A model generated the notes under the pieces. That model did not search any database, was not told where the DNA came from, and was given only the letters and a program-made list of their open reading frames with translations. From Streptomyces sp. AP-93 (GTDB lineage Bacteria; Actinomycetota; Actinomycetes; Streptomycetales; Streptomycetaceae), in contig NZ_JALGBX010000013.1 of assembly GCF_022808175.1 (NCBI RefSeq), forward strand, positions 1 to 64,000: 64,000 bases of DNA, written 5' to 3'. Positions 17,917-26,255 of this stretch are shown here, piece after piece. How positions within the stretch are numbered: position 1 is the first letter of the stretch; every line of letters starts with the position of its first letter. A program made the translations under genes and the position numbers.

Positions 17917-18516
17917 TCAGGCCGCGGGGGAGACCGGGCGGGGGGAGCCGAGCTCCTCCACACCCCCCGCCCGGATGTCGTAGACCCAGCCGCGCAGGGT
18001 CACCGACCCCGCGGCCAGGGCGCGGGCCACCGAAGGGTGGGTGGCCAGGTTCGCCAGCTGCGCCCGCACGTTCTCCCGTACCAGGGCATCGACCCTGCGC
18101 CCGTCCTCCCCGGCGCCGGTACGGGCGAGCGAGGCGTCCGCGTGGCGCAGCCAGCCGGCGACGGCCGGGGCGGCACTGAGGTCGTGCCGCTCGGCCAGGG
18201 CCGTCATCGCGCCGCAGGCGGAATGCCCGCACACCACGATGTCGCTGACGCCCAGGACCGCGACGGCGTACTCGATGCTGGCCGCCACCCCGTCCGTGCC
18301 GGGGGCGTGGGCGGGCACGAGGTTGCCTGCCGTACGGATGACGAACAGCTCGCCCGGCTCGCTCTGGGTGATCAGCTCCGGCACCACGCGGGCATCGGAG
18401 CAACTGATGAACAGGGTGCGGGGCCGGTGGACCGTCGCCAGCCGGGCGAAGAGCTCCGCCTTGGCCGGATAGACCTCCCGCCGGAACTGCGCAACGCCCT
18501 CGATGAGGTCGTGCAT
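17917..18516 (-). CDS. cynT: Beta-class carbonic anhydrase of the cyanate operon
   Basis: The 199-residue protein starts at ATG 18516 (MHDLIEGVAQFRREVYP, the typical CynT start). The zinc ligands Cys39, His98 and Cys101 and the Asp41-Arg43 dyad are present in FISCSDARVVPE and VCGHSACGAM. It keeps bicarbonate available for cyanase and recaptures the carbon dioxide released. It is first in the operon with cynS and divergent from the LysR regulator, so induction by cyanate through that regulator is likely. Confidence 0.94.
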   Translation of the reverse strand: MHDLIEGVAQFRREVYPAKAELFARLATVHRPRTLFISCSDARVVPELITQSEPGELFVIRTAGNLVPAHAPGTDGVAASIEYAVAVLGVSDIVVCGHSACGAMTALAERHDLSAAPAVAGWLRHADASLARTGAGEDGRRVDALVRENVRAQLANLATHPSVARALAAGSVTLRGWVYDIRAGGVEELGSPRPVSPAA

Positions 18517-18584
18517 GGTCACTCCCTTCGATGACGCCGACCCGTGGGGCCGACGAGATCCACCATGCACGACCAGCACCTATA

Positions 18585-18629
18585 GCGTCCAAGACGCATT
18601 ACCCATACCTCCTATAGATGCCATCTATA
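18585..18629. promoter_or_regulatory. Probable CynR operator/promoter region
   Basis: Two inverted repeats lie between cynT and the LysR gene: GCGTC-CAA-GACGC (18585-18597) and TATAGAT-GCC-ATCTATA (18613-18629). The second overlaps a likely -10 element TATACT (18626-18631) placed 7 bp before the LysR ATG, suggesting a leaderless and autorepressed transcript. Binding by the LysR protein is inferred from the divergent arrangement. Confidence 0.6.
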
Positions 18630-18638
18630 CTCGATTGC

Positions 18639-19544
18639 ATGGCTCTGGAACTCCGTCACCTGCGCTACCTGCTCGCCGTCGCCGAACACGGCAGCTTCAC
18701 CCGCGCCGCCGAAGAACTGCGGATCTCCCAGCCGACCCTGTCCCAGCAGATCAAGCAGCTCGAAGGCACCGTCGGCGTCCAGCTCCTGGACCGCACCGGC
18801 CGCGGCGGCGTCCGCCTCACCGATGCCGGCGAAACCTACGTCCACCACGCCCGCCGGGCCCTGCGCGACCTCGCCGCCGCCGAACGCGCCGTCCACGACG
18901 TCGCCGACCTCTCGCGCGGCCACCTCAGGCTGGCCGTGACGCCGACGTTCACCGCCTACCTCGTCGGGCCGCTGGCCGCGGAGCTCCACGCCCGCCACCC
19001 CGGCATCACCCTGGACGTCAAGGCCATGGCCCAGGACCGCATCGAAACAGGTCTGCTCGCCGACGATCTCGACCTCGGGATCGCCTTCGACGGCCCGCAC
19101 CTGCCCGGTATCACCGCGACCCCGCTGTACGCCGAGACCCTGAGCCTCGTCACCGCCGCCCGGCCCGCCGCCGGTCCGCAACCACCTTTGTCCGTAGCCG
19201 GTTTGGCGGACCGTCAACTAGCTCTACTCAGCGGGGATTTCGCCACGCGAGGTCATATCGACGCCTACCTGGCCGGGCATCGGGTACGGCCGCGCATCGC
19301 GGTGGAGGCCGATTCGGTCCAGACCCTCACCGAAATCGTCCAGCGCACCGACCTCGCCACCGTCCTCCCCGACGCGGTCACGGAGGACCACCCCCACCTC
19401 GCGCCCGTCCCCCTCGAACCGGCCCTGCCCACCCGCACGGTCGCCCTCCTCCGGCGCGAGAACGCCTACCGGAGCGCGGCCGCAGGCGCGTTCACCCGAC
19501 TCGCCCACCACCACGTCCGAGCCCGCGGCTACACCCCGGCCTGA
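18639..19544 (+). CDS. cynR: LysR-family regulator of the cyanate operon
   Basis: The 301-residue protein starts MALELRHLRYLLAVAEHG, the canonical LysR N-terminus with the winged-helix domain (residues 1-60, SQPTLSQQIKQLE). The rest is the inducer-binding domain (AVTPTFTAYLVGPLAAELHARHPG). The ATG at 18639 is chosen over the ATG at 18618, which lies inside a palindrome and adds residues absent from LysR proteins. No Shine-Dalgarno is seen, in line with a leaderless mRNA. Similarity to E. coli CynR and its position head-to-head with cynTS support the assignment. The 3' end overlaps the convergent AraC gene by 16 bp. Confidence 0.88.
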   Translation: MALELRHLRYLLAVAEHGSFTRAAEELRISQPTLSQQIKQLEGTVGVQLLDRTGRGGVRLTDAGETYVHHARRALRDLAAAERAVHDVADLSRGHLRLAVTPTFTAYLVGPLAAELHARHPGITLDVKAMAQDRIETGLLADDLDLGIAFDGPHLPGITATPLYAETLSLVTAARPAAGPQPPLSVAGLADRQLALLSGDFATRGHIDAYLAGHRVRPRIAVEADSVQTLTEIVQRTDLATVLPDAVTEDHPHLAPVPLEPALPTRTVALLRRENAYRSAAAGAFTRLAHHHVRARGYTPA

Positions 19545-20584
19545 GCGGCGTCGCCGCGCCCCGCGCGGCGCAGGGCGGCGGGCGTGCTGCCGTACCAGCG
19601 CTTGACGGCCCGGCGCAGGGCGCGGGCGTCGGCGTAGCCGCTCCGGGCGGCGATCGACTCGACGCTGAGGTCGGTGTCGTGGAGCAGCCGGGCGATGTGG
19701 TCCCGGCGTACGGTCTCGACCTCCTCGCTCCACGTCGTTCCGTGCTCTTCGAGGCGGCGCTGGAGGGTTCGCGCGCTGATGGTCATGCGCCGCGCCACGG
19801 AGGACAGCGTCGGCGCACCGTCGTCGTGGGCGGATGCCAGGGCGGTACGGAACAGATCCAGCCAGTCGTGCAGCGGGATCGCGCTGGTGAGGGTCTGCTC
19901 GGCGTGCCGGCGGAGCACGGCCGACAGTCCCGGCTGGGCGTGTGGCGTCGGGGTGCTCAGGTCCGCGGTGCGGAAGGTGATCGAGCTGGCCGGGGCCTCG
20001 AAGTCGATGTTCCGGGTGCCGTAGAGCTCGATGAGGCCGTCGTGCCGGAAGGGCGCCTTGGCGGCGAGTGAGACGTGCAGGGGAACGAGGCGACGCCCCG
20101 CGGCTTCGCCGAGGCGGCGCCGGTACAGGCCGAGGGCGTAGCCGCGGATGCCGCAGGCCGCCTCGTGGGCCATGTCGGCCCGGTTGACGTGGCTGATGGT
20201 GACGCGTCCGCCGTCCTCGGTGATCCGCATGCCGTCCGTCAGGGGGTCGGCGACGGCGGCGAAGTGGGCCGCGGCGTCCCGGATCCCCTCGAGCGGAGTG
20301 GGCGCGGAGGTGATCAGGTAGTCCCAGACCCCGAGGGTGCCGATGCCCGACTCCTGTGCCAGCAGCACGGACATCTCGGTCCAGGGGGCCTGGACCGTCG
20401 TGAGCTCCGCGATCCGGATGGCCGTCGCCGAGGGAATGCGGCACAGGTCGTCGTTGAGGTGCTGGGGCGCCGCGCCCAGCAAGTGGGCGAATTCGTGCGG
20501 GGATGTGCCGACCAGCCGCGCGACGCTGACGCTCAGACGGGCAAGGGCGGAGGAGGTTGTCCCCTGATGTGCATGCGAGACCAC
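19529..20584 (-). CDS. AraC-family transcriptional regulator
   Basis: About 351 residues run from a GTG at 20584 (VVSHAHQGTTSSALARL). Residues 20-210 correspond to the arabinose-binding-like N-terminal domain of the OruR/ArgR-type AraC group. The C-terminal two helix-turn-helices (about 265-345) read TLSSVARRMTISARTLQRRL and SIAARSGYADARALRRAVKR followed by WYGSTPAALRR. The frame stays open further upstream but that part has no regulator-like sequence. It is divergent from an alpha/beta hydrolase gene, and the direct repeats between them are its likely target. Confidence 0.85.
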   Translation of the reverse strand: MVSHAHQGTTSSALARLSVSVARLVGTSPHEFAHLLGAAPQHLNDDLCRIPSATAIRIAELTTVQAPWTEMSVLLAQESGIGTLGVWDYLITSAPTPLEGIRDAAAHFAAVADPLTDGMRITEDGGRVTISHVNRADMAHEAACGIRGYALGLYRRRLGEAAGRRLVPLHVSLAAKAPFRHDGLIELYGTRNIDFEAPASSITFRTADLSTPTPHAQPGLSAVLRRHAEQTLTSAIPLHDWLDLFRTALASAHDDGAPTLSSVARRMTISARTLQRRLEEHGTTWSEEVETVRRDHIARLLHDTDLSVESIAARSGYADARALRRAVKRWYGSTPAALRRAGRGDAAQAGV

Positions 20585-20907
20585 AGCGGTTGAGCATAGT
20601 CCAGCCCGAACTGCCAGGTGATCGTGGGGGTTAGGGGCCCGCTGTCCCCAACATGGCGCGCAGGGTCCCCCCGTGGCGCGATCGGTCCCCTTGCTGGCGC
20701 GTGGGGCCATGGGGGAGGTGAACTGCCCTGCCCTAGTGTGGCGATCGTTCCCGCACGGTACGGACGGCACGCACGGCACGCACGGGCACGGACGGAGCGA
20801 AGCCCTCCCACGGGGGTGGGGGGCTCGCGGTCCGGCCGCACGCGGCCGGCTCCAGGGCTCCGTGCCCGCCGCGCGGGACAATGGAACCGAATGGTGGGGG
20901 AATCGAC
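20585..20907. other. Divergent intergenic region, no gene
   Basis: This is 323 bp between the AraC gene and the hydrolase. Besides the direct-repeat array it holds short iterations of CGGCACGCA-like sequence (20764-20785) and a G-rich run before the hydrolase start. I see no coding signal. Confidence 0.6.
20633..20708. promoter_or_regulatory. Array of four direct repeats, 20-21 bp apart
   Basis: TGGCGCGCAGGGTCCCC (20654), TGGCGCGATCGGTCCCC (20674), a shorter TGGCGCGTGGGGCC (20695) and a degenerate copy at 20633 are spaced 21, 20 and 21 bp. Such helically phased direct repeats are typical AraC binding sites. They lie 50-125 bp upstream of the AraC gene and upstream of the divergent hydrolase. 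Confidence 0.65.
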
Positions 20908-21717
20908 ATGTTCACGGTGGTCTCGTCCGACGGCACGGCGATCGCCGCCGAGCGCCACGGCGCCACGGGCCCGGTACTCGTCCTCGTCGGCGGCACCTTG
21001 ATGACCCGGGCTCGGCACGCGCCGCTCGCCGCCCTCCTGGCAGACGAGTTCAGCGTCGTCAACTACGACCGCCGGGGCCGCGGCGACAGCGGCGACCACC
21101 CCGACTACGCGGTGCAGCGCGAGGTCGACGACCTCGACGCGCTGATCGAGCACGTGGGCGGGCCGGTGCTGCTCTTCGGGATGTCCTCCGGAGGAGTCCT
21201 GGCCCTGGAAGCAGTGGCCCGCGGCAGCTCGGTCAGCGCCCTGGCCCTCTACGAGCCGCCGTTCGTGGTCGACGGGACCCGCCCGCCGCTGCCCGCCGAC
21301 TACGTGGACCGCGTGGAGGCCGCCCTGGGGAGGGGGAGCGCCACCGAGGCGCTCACCCACTTCCTGACCACGGGCCTGGCGATGCCCGCCGAGGACATCG
21401 CCAGGATGCGGAACACCCCGGTCTGGGCCGCCTGGGAAGCCGCCGCCCCGACCCTTCCCTACGACGGCCGGCTGATGGCCGGCACCATGTCCGGGCGGCC
21501 GCTGCCCACCGACCGGTGGTCCTCGGTGAGCGTGCCCGTCCTGGTCGCCCACGGCGGCGCGGGTGACACGTACATGGCCCGCGCGGCGAAGGAACTCGCC
21601 TCCCACGGCGAGAACTACACCCTGCACACCCTCCCCGGCCAGAACCACGCCGTGGACCCGCAGGCCCTGGCGCCCGTGCTGACCGCCTTCTTCAACGGCC
21701 TGACCCTGGACGCGTAG
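20908..21717 (+). CDS. Alpha/beta hydrolase
   Basis: The 269-residue protein starts MFTVVSSDGTAIAAERHG, preceded by a GGTGGGGG ribosome-binding stretch; an in-frame ATG at 20881 is an alternative. Catalytic elements are the nucleophile elbow FGMSSGGVLA (Ser near 97), the oxyanion region VLVGGTLMTR and the terminal His in GQNHAVDP. NYDRRGRGDSGD is typical of esterase or haloperoxidase-like members. It is divergent from the AraC regulator, which probably controls it. The substrate is unknown. Confidence 0.9.
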   Translation: MFTVVSSDGTAIAAERHGATGPVLVLVGGTLMTRARHAPLAALLADEFSVVNYDRRGRGDSGDHPDYAVQREVDDLDALIEHVGGPVLLFGMSSGGVLALEAVARGSSVSALALYEPPFVVDGTRPPLPADYVDRVEAALGRGSATEALTHFLTTGLAMPAEDIARMRNTPVWAAWEAAAPTLPYDGRLMAGTMSGRPLPTDRWSSVSVPVLVAHGGAGDTYMARAAKELASHGENYTLHTLPGQNHAVDPQALAPVLTAFFNGLTLDA

Positions 21718-21737
21718 CCGGCCGGGGAGGGCCGCGC

Positions 21738-22085
21738 TCAGCAGCGGCGGCGGTCCTGGGTGACGACGCCCTGGGCGGTGGCCACCGTGCGGTCGTAGCA
21801 GCCGCCCGGCACCCCGGTCCCGTACAGCCGGTAGCGGGCGGAGGTGGTGGCGACCGCGTGCCGCTGGTCACGCGGAACGTTCGCGGTGTAGGTCGCGTCG
21901 CCCGTGTACCGGTCGTCGAGCCGGGACCGGCCGGTCTCCCGGCCGCCGCGCAGGGTCACGGTGTCCGCGCGGTCGCCGAGCGCGAGGACGGTGCGGAGCC
22001 GGTCGCCCGCACCGAGGGTGGTCTCGCCGTCCATGGTGTACGTGCGGCTGGTCACCGCCAGCAGGGCGACGTTACGGCGAGGCGC
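21738..22085 (-). pseudogene. 3' fragment of an unidentified gene
   Basis: From about 22085 down to the TGA at 21738 the minus strand has strong G/C third positions. It encodes a Thr/Arg-rich segment with two Cys near the end (GVPGGCYDRTVATAQG and DRRRC). Upstream of 22085 the same frame loses coding character and has no credible start. It looks like the tail of a gene cut at its 5' end. No family is recognised. Confidence 0.4.
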
Positions 22086-22352
22086 CAGGTCTTGGACTCT
22101 CCGGCTGTCACGGACGGCTCTGGGTGGTCTCGCTCGAGGCTGCGGCCGGCTTGCGGTCTGTCGCGCAGGCCGGGGCGGGACGTTGTGGGTGGTCAACAAT
22201 GCGCGGCGTTGAAGCCGCCGTCGCTACGTGCGGCCAGGACGTGGCTCACCGGCTGGCCAGAGGTTGCCCATCCCGTGGATCGTGCCCTGGGACGGGCGCT
22301 GTTGTGGGAGGTCCTCTGCCGTGCTGTCCGTGATCTGCGGCTACCAGTTCTC
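22086..22352. other. Non-coding gap in decay zone
   Basis: Nothing supportable is seen here apart from frame-broken GC-rich sequence between the gene fragment and the repeat relic. Confidence 0.5.
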
Positions 22353-22527
22353 CCCGCGGGCCCCTGCGTCGGGGGGAGGCCTTCGTCTTCCTCGCGGCCA
22401 CGGCGGCGAGCGTCGGAATCCCCCCGCGTAGGCGAGGAGGACCCGGGGCACGATCGGAACACCCCGCGTCGGTGAAGAGGCCTTCGTGCACCCCTCGATG
22501 CTCGCAGAGAGCGTGGACGGGGAGGAC
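22353..22527. CRISPR. Relic type I-E-like CRISPR array (degenerate)
   Basis: Degenerate copies of an approximately 29-bp repeat end at 22381, 22442, 22482 and 22527. The best copies are 22414-22442 (CGGAATCCCCCCGCGTAGGC...) and 22455-22482 (CGGAACACCCCGCGTCGGTG...). On the minus strand they read like GTCCTCCCCGCCGACGCGGG..TGTTCCG, a form typical of actinobacterial I-E repeats. The gap between the first two copies is 32 nt, the normal spacer length, giving a 61-bp period. Later gaps are shortened to 12 and about 17 nt. No cas gene is in the window. Confidence 0.45.
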
Positions 22528-22563
22528 GTGGCCGCGGTTGTACTCGGCGTCCACTCACCTGTG

Positions 22564-22992
22564 TCAAAGCTCGGCTCGCGTGGCGGACTGGGCGGCCCGT
22601 ACGGCGAGGTTGGCCGCGTCCTCTACGAGCGGCGCCGCCGGACCTCCGCCGCGGGTCAGGGTCCAGCCGCAGAGCGCCGCCCAGGCCAGCGCGGCCGAGG
22701 CCGCCTTGGCGCGCTCGGTCCGGCGGGCCAGGAACGTGCCGAAGAGCAGCGCGTCCCCCGCGTCGATGGCCACCCGGCACAGTACGGCCGTGCGCAGCGC
22801 GCTGCCTGCGGGGACTGTGACCATGGCCGCGCCGATGACGGCGTCGCGGACGCCAAGGGCGCGGATCAGCAGTGCGGAGGAGCCCTGTTCTGCCAGGCCG
22901 CAGGGGCGGGCCGGCACCTTGGGTCGGCAGGCGACCGCCACGCCGTACCCGACGGTGGCCACGCCCATCACCCGTCCCGCTGTGGTGTGCAT
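22564..22992 (-). CDS. Small membrane protein, 142 aa
   Basis: The protein starts MHTTAGRVMGVATVGYGVAVA and has hydrophobic segments near residues 5-25, 42-66 and 100-115. A charged loop FLARRTERAKAAS separates the last two. Codon bias is good and the ATG at 22992 is the only sensible start. The pattern (short hydrophobic protein with RALGVRDAVIGAAM and RVAIDAGDALLFG) is like small uncharacterised DUF4267-type membrane proteins. No partner is obvious, since both neighbours are in decayed sequence. Confidence 0.65.
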   Translation of the reverse strand: MHTTAGRVMGVATVGYGVAVACRPKVPARPCGLAEQGSSALLIRALGVRDAVIGAAMVTVPAGSALRTAVLCRVAIDAGDALLFGTFLARRTERAKAASAALAWAALCGWTLTRGGGPAAPLVEDAANLAVRAAQSATRAEL

Positions 22993-23176
22993 CCGCGATC
23001 ACTCCGTTTCATTGGTTCTGGCTCATCGGGTCCCGGCCGACCGACGGCTACGGGCCGTGCGGGCGGTCTTGCTCCTCGCGGCCGGTCCCCGGGCGCTGCC
23101 GCTTGGCCTCGTGTCCGCCGGCATCCGCTTCGTCGTCGCCCCCGTCGGGACGACGGACGACGGCTTCGTCGGCCTG

Positions 23177-23263
23177 TCAGCAGGCCTTGCGGTCGCCGCT
23201 CTCCCCCTCGGCCTCGGACGGGGTGGTGCGCGGGTGACTCCGGGAATTCTCGTGTGCCGTCAT
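23177..23263 (-). CDS. Candidate small protein, 28 aa
   Basis: MTAHENSRSHPRTTPSEAEG followed by eight more residues is preceded by a perfect Shine-Dalgarno (AAGGAGG, 6 nt before the ATG at 23263). It is hydrophilic and ends in Cys. The ribosome site is the main argument for translation; no family is known to me. Confidence 0.4.
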   Translation of the reverse strand: MTAHENSRSHPRTTPSEAEGESGDRKAC

Positions 23264-23316
23264 CTCGTCCTCCTTCGATGGTGCCGTCTCTCGGCGACTA
23301 CCCCGCGCTGTCGCCC

Positions 23317-23499
23317 TCAGACGCTTCGTGCGCCCCACAGCCGGGCCGGGGTGTCCGTCGGCTGCGGCGCTCCGCGGGTGGCCGCAGCGTTCGCGACGTC
23401 GACAACCACCTGGTCCAGCTCGGACCAGTGGCCGTGCTGCTCTGCCCACCGGGAGGTCGTGTGGTGGAGTCCGGTGGGGTAGGCACACGGTATGGACAC
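23317..23499 (-). CDS. Possible small protein, 60 aa
   Basis: This frame (MSIPCAYPTGLHHTTSRWAE..., then SELDQVVVDVANAA) has mainly G/C at third codon positions and reads as a soluble helical protein. Its start overlaps the first codons of the divergent polyphosphate kinase gene by 8 bp, and no ribosome-binding site is visible. It may instead be the tail of a decayed gene. Confidence 0.3.
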   Translation of the reverse strand: MSIPCAYPTGLHHTTSRWAEQHGHWSELDQVVVDVANAAATRGAPQPTDTPARLWGARSV

Positions 23500-24523
23500 A
23501 GGCGGAGTGCGGCAGCCGGACGGCGAGGACTTGCTGGCAGGGCTGAGTGTGGATGATCGCCGTCCGGAGCAGCCGGTGCTGCTGGACGCGGAAGGGGCCC
23601 CGATCCGTACCTGGCGGGAGAACTATCCCTACGACCGCAAAATCCGGCGCGGTGAGTACGAGCGGACCAAACGCGTCCTGCAGATCGAACTCCTGAAGCT
23701 CCAGCGCTGGGTGAAGGAGACGGGAGCCCGGCTGGTGGTGATCTGCGAGGGGCGGGACGCCGCCGGGAAGGGCGGCACGATCCAGCGGTTCACCGAACGC
23801 CTCAACCCGCGTGGTGCCCGGATCGTCGCCCTGGACAAGCCGACCGAGCGGGAGGCCGGCCAGTGGTACTTCCAGCGGTACATCGCCCATCTGCCGACCG
23901 CCGGTGAGATCGTCTTCTTCGACCGCTCCTGGTACAACCGCGCCGGAGTCGAGCGCGTGATGGGCTTCTGCTCCCCGGCGCAGAACGAGCTGTTCCTGCG
24001 CCAGTGCCCCGTCTTCGAGGCCATGCTGGTGGCCGACGGGATCCTCCTGGTGAAGTTCTGGTTCTCCGTGTCCCGCGCCGAGCAGCGCACCCGGTTCGCG
24101 ATCCGTCAGGTCGACCCGGTGCGGCAGTGGAAGCTCTCGCCCACGGATATCGCTTCCCTCGGGCTGTGGGACGCGTATACGGCTGCCAAGGTCGACATGT
24201 TCCGGGCCACCGACACCGAGCACGCACCGTGGACCGTCGTCAAAACCAACGACAAGCGGCGGGCCCGGCTGGAGGCACTCCGCAGCCTGCTGTGGCGCAC
24301 CGATTACGACCGGAAGGACACCGCGGCCGTGGGGCAGCCCGACCCGCTGATCGTCGGTGCCGCCGACACCCTCCTGGAAGCTGGCGAGGAACCCACCGAT
24401 CTTTCCCCCACCACGCTTGCCGGCCCCGCCCTGGGTCCCGGCCTGCACCCTCACGGCCTCCGCGAGGAGCGGGCGCCCTCGACCGACGCGGATCGATCCG
24501 GAAGCACCCAGAGCCCTCGATGA
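23492..24523 (+). CDS. ppk2: Polyphosphate kinase 2 family protein
   Basis: This 343-residue PPK2 has Walker A GRDAAGKGG (87-95) and Walker B VFFDRSWYNR (141-150). The lid-like FCSPAQNELFLRQCP and the WKLSPTD motif of class I-type enzymes are also present. It transfers phosphate between inorganic polyphosphate and nucleoside diphosphates. The last 55 residues are Pro-rich and probably disordered. About 90 bp downstream lies a convergent CYTH-CHAD gene. CHAD domains bind polyphosphate, so the two probably act on the same polymer. Confidence 0.93.
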   Translation: MDTGGVRQPDGEDLLAGLSVDDRRPEQPVLLDAEGAPIRTWRENYPYDRKIRRGEYERTKRVLQIELLKLQRWVKETGARLVVICEGRDAAGKGGTIQRFTERLNPRGARIVALDKPTEREAGQWYFQRYIAHLPTAGEIVFFDRSWYNRAGVERVMGFCSPAQNELFLRQCPVFEAMLVADGILLVKFWFSVSRAEQRTRFAIRQVDPVRQWKLSPTDIASLGLWDAYTAAKVDMFRATDTEHAPWTVVKTNDKRRARLEALRSLLWRTDYDRKDTAAVGQPDPLIVGAADTLLEAGEEPTDLSPTTLAGPALGPGLHPHGLREERAPSTDADRSGSTQSPR

Positions 24524-24609
24524 CGGGACGAAGTGGATGCCCGCAGCCTGTCCGGTATCCCGATGCCCTCGCGCAGGGCCCGGCTCCGACCGCCTCAAGC
24601 AGCGGGCCG

Positions 24610-26160
24610 TCAGCGGTAGAGCGCCTTCAGTCGAGTTGCGGTGCGCACGCGCGCCCAGGTCTCGGGGAGCCTGTGCTCGCAGTCGGCGGCGGCTGCCCGC
24701 TCCTGACCGGCGAGCAGACCCCACGTGAAGCCGGGCTCCCCCGCGGCGTGCGCGGACACCGCCAGGCTTCGCAGCTCGTCGCCGGCCACGACGCTGTCAT
24801 GGTGGGCGCCGGCCAGTCTCTGGACGGCTTTGGTGCGCTTGCTGAGGCGTTCGGCGGGCTTTCCCAGGGCGGGTCGTGCAGCTTCCGCGGCGTAGCGGAG
24901 TCTCTTGGCCGTCTTGCGGGCGTTGTGGATCGCGGCGCCGCGCTCAGGTCCGGGGGCGAGGTCCAGCGCGGGGCCCATCCTGCGGGCCAGTCGGCCGTAG
25001 TCCTTGCGGAGTGCTTTGACCATGACCTTCTCCGGTTTCCCGGCCGCCTTGGCGCGGAGGGGCGGGTCCTCGGTCAGGTGCTGCAGCGCGTCGAGCAGGC
25101 GCAGGTAGCGGCGCGAGGAAAGGGCTTGAAGGGTGCGTCGACGCCCTTCGTGCCCTTCGCGCGCGTCCCACAGCTCGAGGCGGGCGTTGACGGGGCCGAG
25201 GACCTGTTCGCCGGGAAGTTCGCGCACTGCGGCGGTGAACCTGTCCCGGAGTACCTCGTGGTCGCGCTCCACGCCCAGCTCCCCGGCCAGCCACTTCAGT
25301 TCCCGTCGGAGGGGGTCGGTGGCCTCGCGGGCGAGGACGGAGCGATAGGTACGCAGGCATCCGCGCAGGCGACGGATGCTGGTGCGCATCTGGTGTACGG
25401 CGTCCGGCAGTCCGCGACGGGCAGCGGGGTCGAGATCCCTGAGGGTGGCGGTCTGGTGCCGCAGGTAGGCCAGCACGTGGTCGCCGGCCGAGCCGGCGGC
25501 GACCCCGGCGGCAGTCGCCCTCTCCGCCTCCGGCTGCGGCTCTTCAAGGGACGTCGTCGTCTCTTCCAAGGCACGGATCATCTTGGACGGGCTGCGCGAT
25601 CGTTCCAGGCCGCTGTGCCGCAGAATCTTTTCGATTCCGTCCAGTAGGGCGTGGTCGGCGCCGTCGGCGAGTTCCACCTCCCTCTCCGTCCATGCCGTAC
25701 GGGCACCGGCGGTGAGCAGCGCGTCCGCCGAGACGGCGTCCACGCTGAGCTCGGCGAGGATTTCTCCTCCTGCATCGAGGAGGTGGTGCACGGTGCGGGT
25801 GGTGAGGATCCGCATCACTGGGCGCAGTGCCGCACCGCGGGTACGGGAGAGGACCAGATCACTCAGTACCCCGGGAATGTCCCCTGATGACAGCGGGGCC
25901 CGGACTTCCTCGCGGCTGTCGTCCGTGAGCGGCAGTTTGAGGTGCCACCCGGCGTCCGTGCCGCCTGTCCGGCGCCGCAAGGTCGCACCGGTATGGGACA
26001 GTCGCAGGTCGTCGGTGTCGTAATAGACGGCTTCCAGCTCTTGCGTGCCGCCTCCCACGAGCGAGACCACCTGGTCGAGGCCGGTGAGGCTCTGCGGCCA
26101 CGAACAGTCGTCGGACGCGGACTCGTATGTGCGCTCTGTTTCGTGTGTCGAAACGGCCAT
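24610..26160 (-). CDS. CYTH-CHAD domain protein (polyphosphate-binding)
   Basis: The 516-residue protein begins MAVSTHETERTYE. Residues 5-200 are a CYTH triphosphate-tunnel domain with strand patterns YYDTDDLRLSHTGATLRRRTGG, WHLKLP and AELSVDAVSADAL. The usual ExExK motif reads ETERT, lacking the Lys. Residues about 225-505 are a CHAD helical domain rich in basic/His repeats (VHQMRTSIRRLRGCLRTYRS, HNARKTAKRLRYAAEA, LAGAHHDSVV) that bind polyphosphate. No membrane segment is present. It is convergent with PPK2 and so likely belongs to the same polyphosphate metabolism. The loss of the CYTH lysine hints at weakened triphosphatase activity. Confidence 0.92.
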   Translation of the reverse strand: MAVSTHETERTYESASDDCSWPQSLTGLDQVVSLVGGGTQELEAVYYDTDDLRLSHTGATLRRRTGGTDAGWHLKLPLTDDSREEVRAPLSSGDIPGVLSDLVLSRTRGAALRPVMRILTTRTVHHLLDAGGEILAELSVDAVSADALLTAGARTAWTEREVELADGADHALLDGIEKILRHSGLERSRSPSKMIRALEETTTSLEEPQPEAERATAAGVAAGSAGDHVLAYLRHQTATLRDLDPAARRGLPDAVHQMRTSIRRLRGCLRTYRSVLAREATDPLRRELKWLAGELGVERDHEVLRDRFTAAVRELPGEQVLGPVNARLELWDAREGHEGRRRTLQALSSRRYLRLLDALQHLTEDPPLRAKAAGKPEKVMVKALRKDYGRLARRMGPALDLAPGPERGAAIHNARKTAKRLRYAAEAARPALGKPAERLSKRTKAVQRLAGAHHDSVVAGDELRSLAVSAHAAGEPGFTWGLLAGQERAAAADCEHRLPETWARVRTATRLKALYR

Positions 26161-26255
26161 ACAGATCGCCTTGACGAAATCCGCGGTTTCAAACCTCTGC
26201 TGCCGAGACCTGCACGGTGGAAGCATCCGACCGCGGCCGCCCTGCGAGGATTGCG

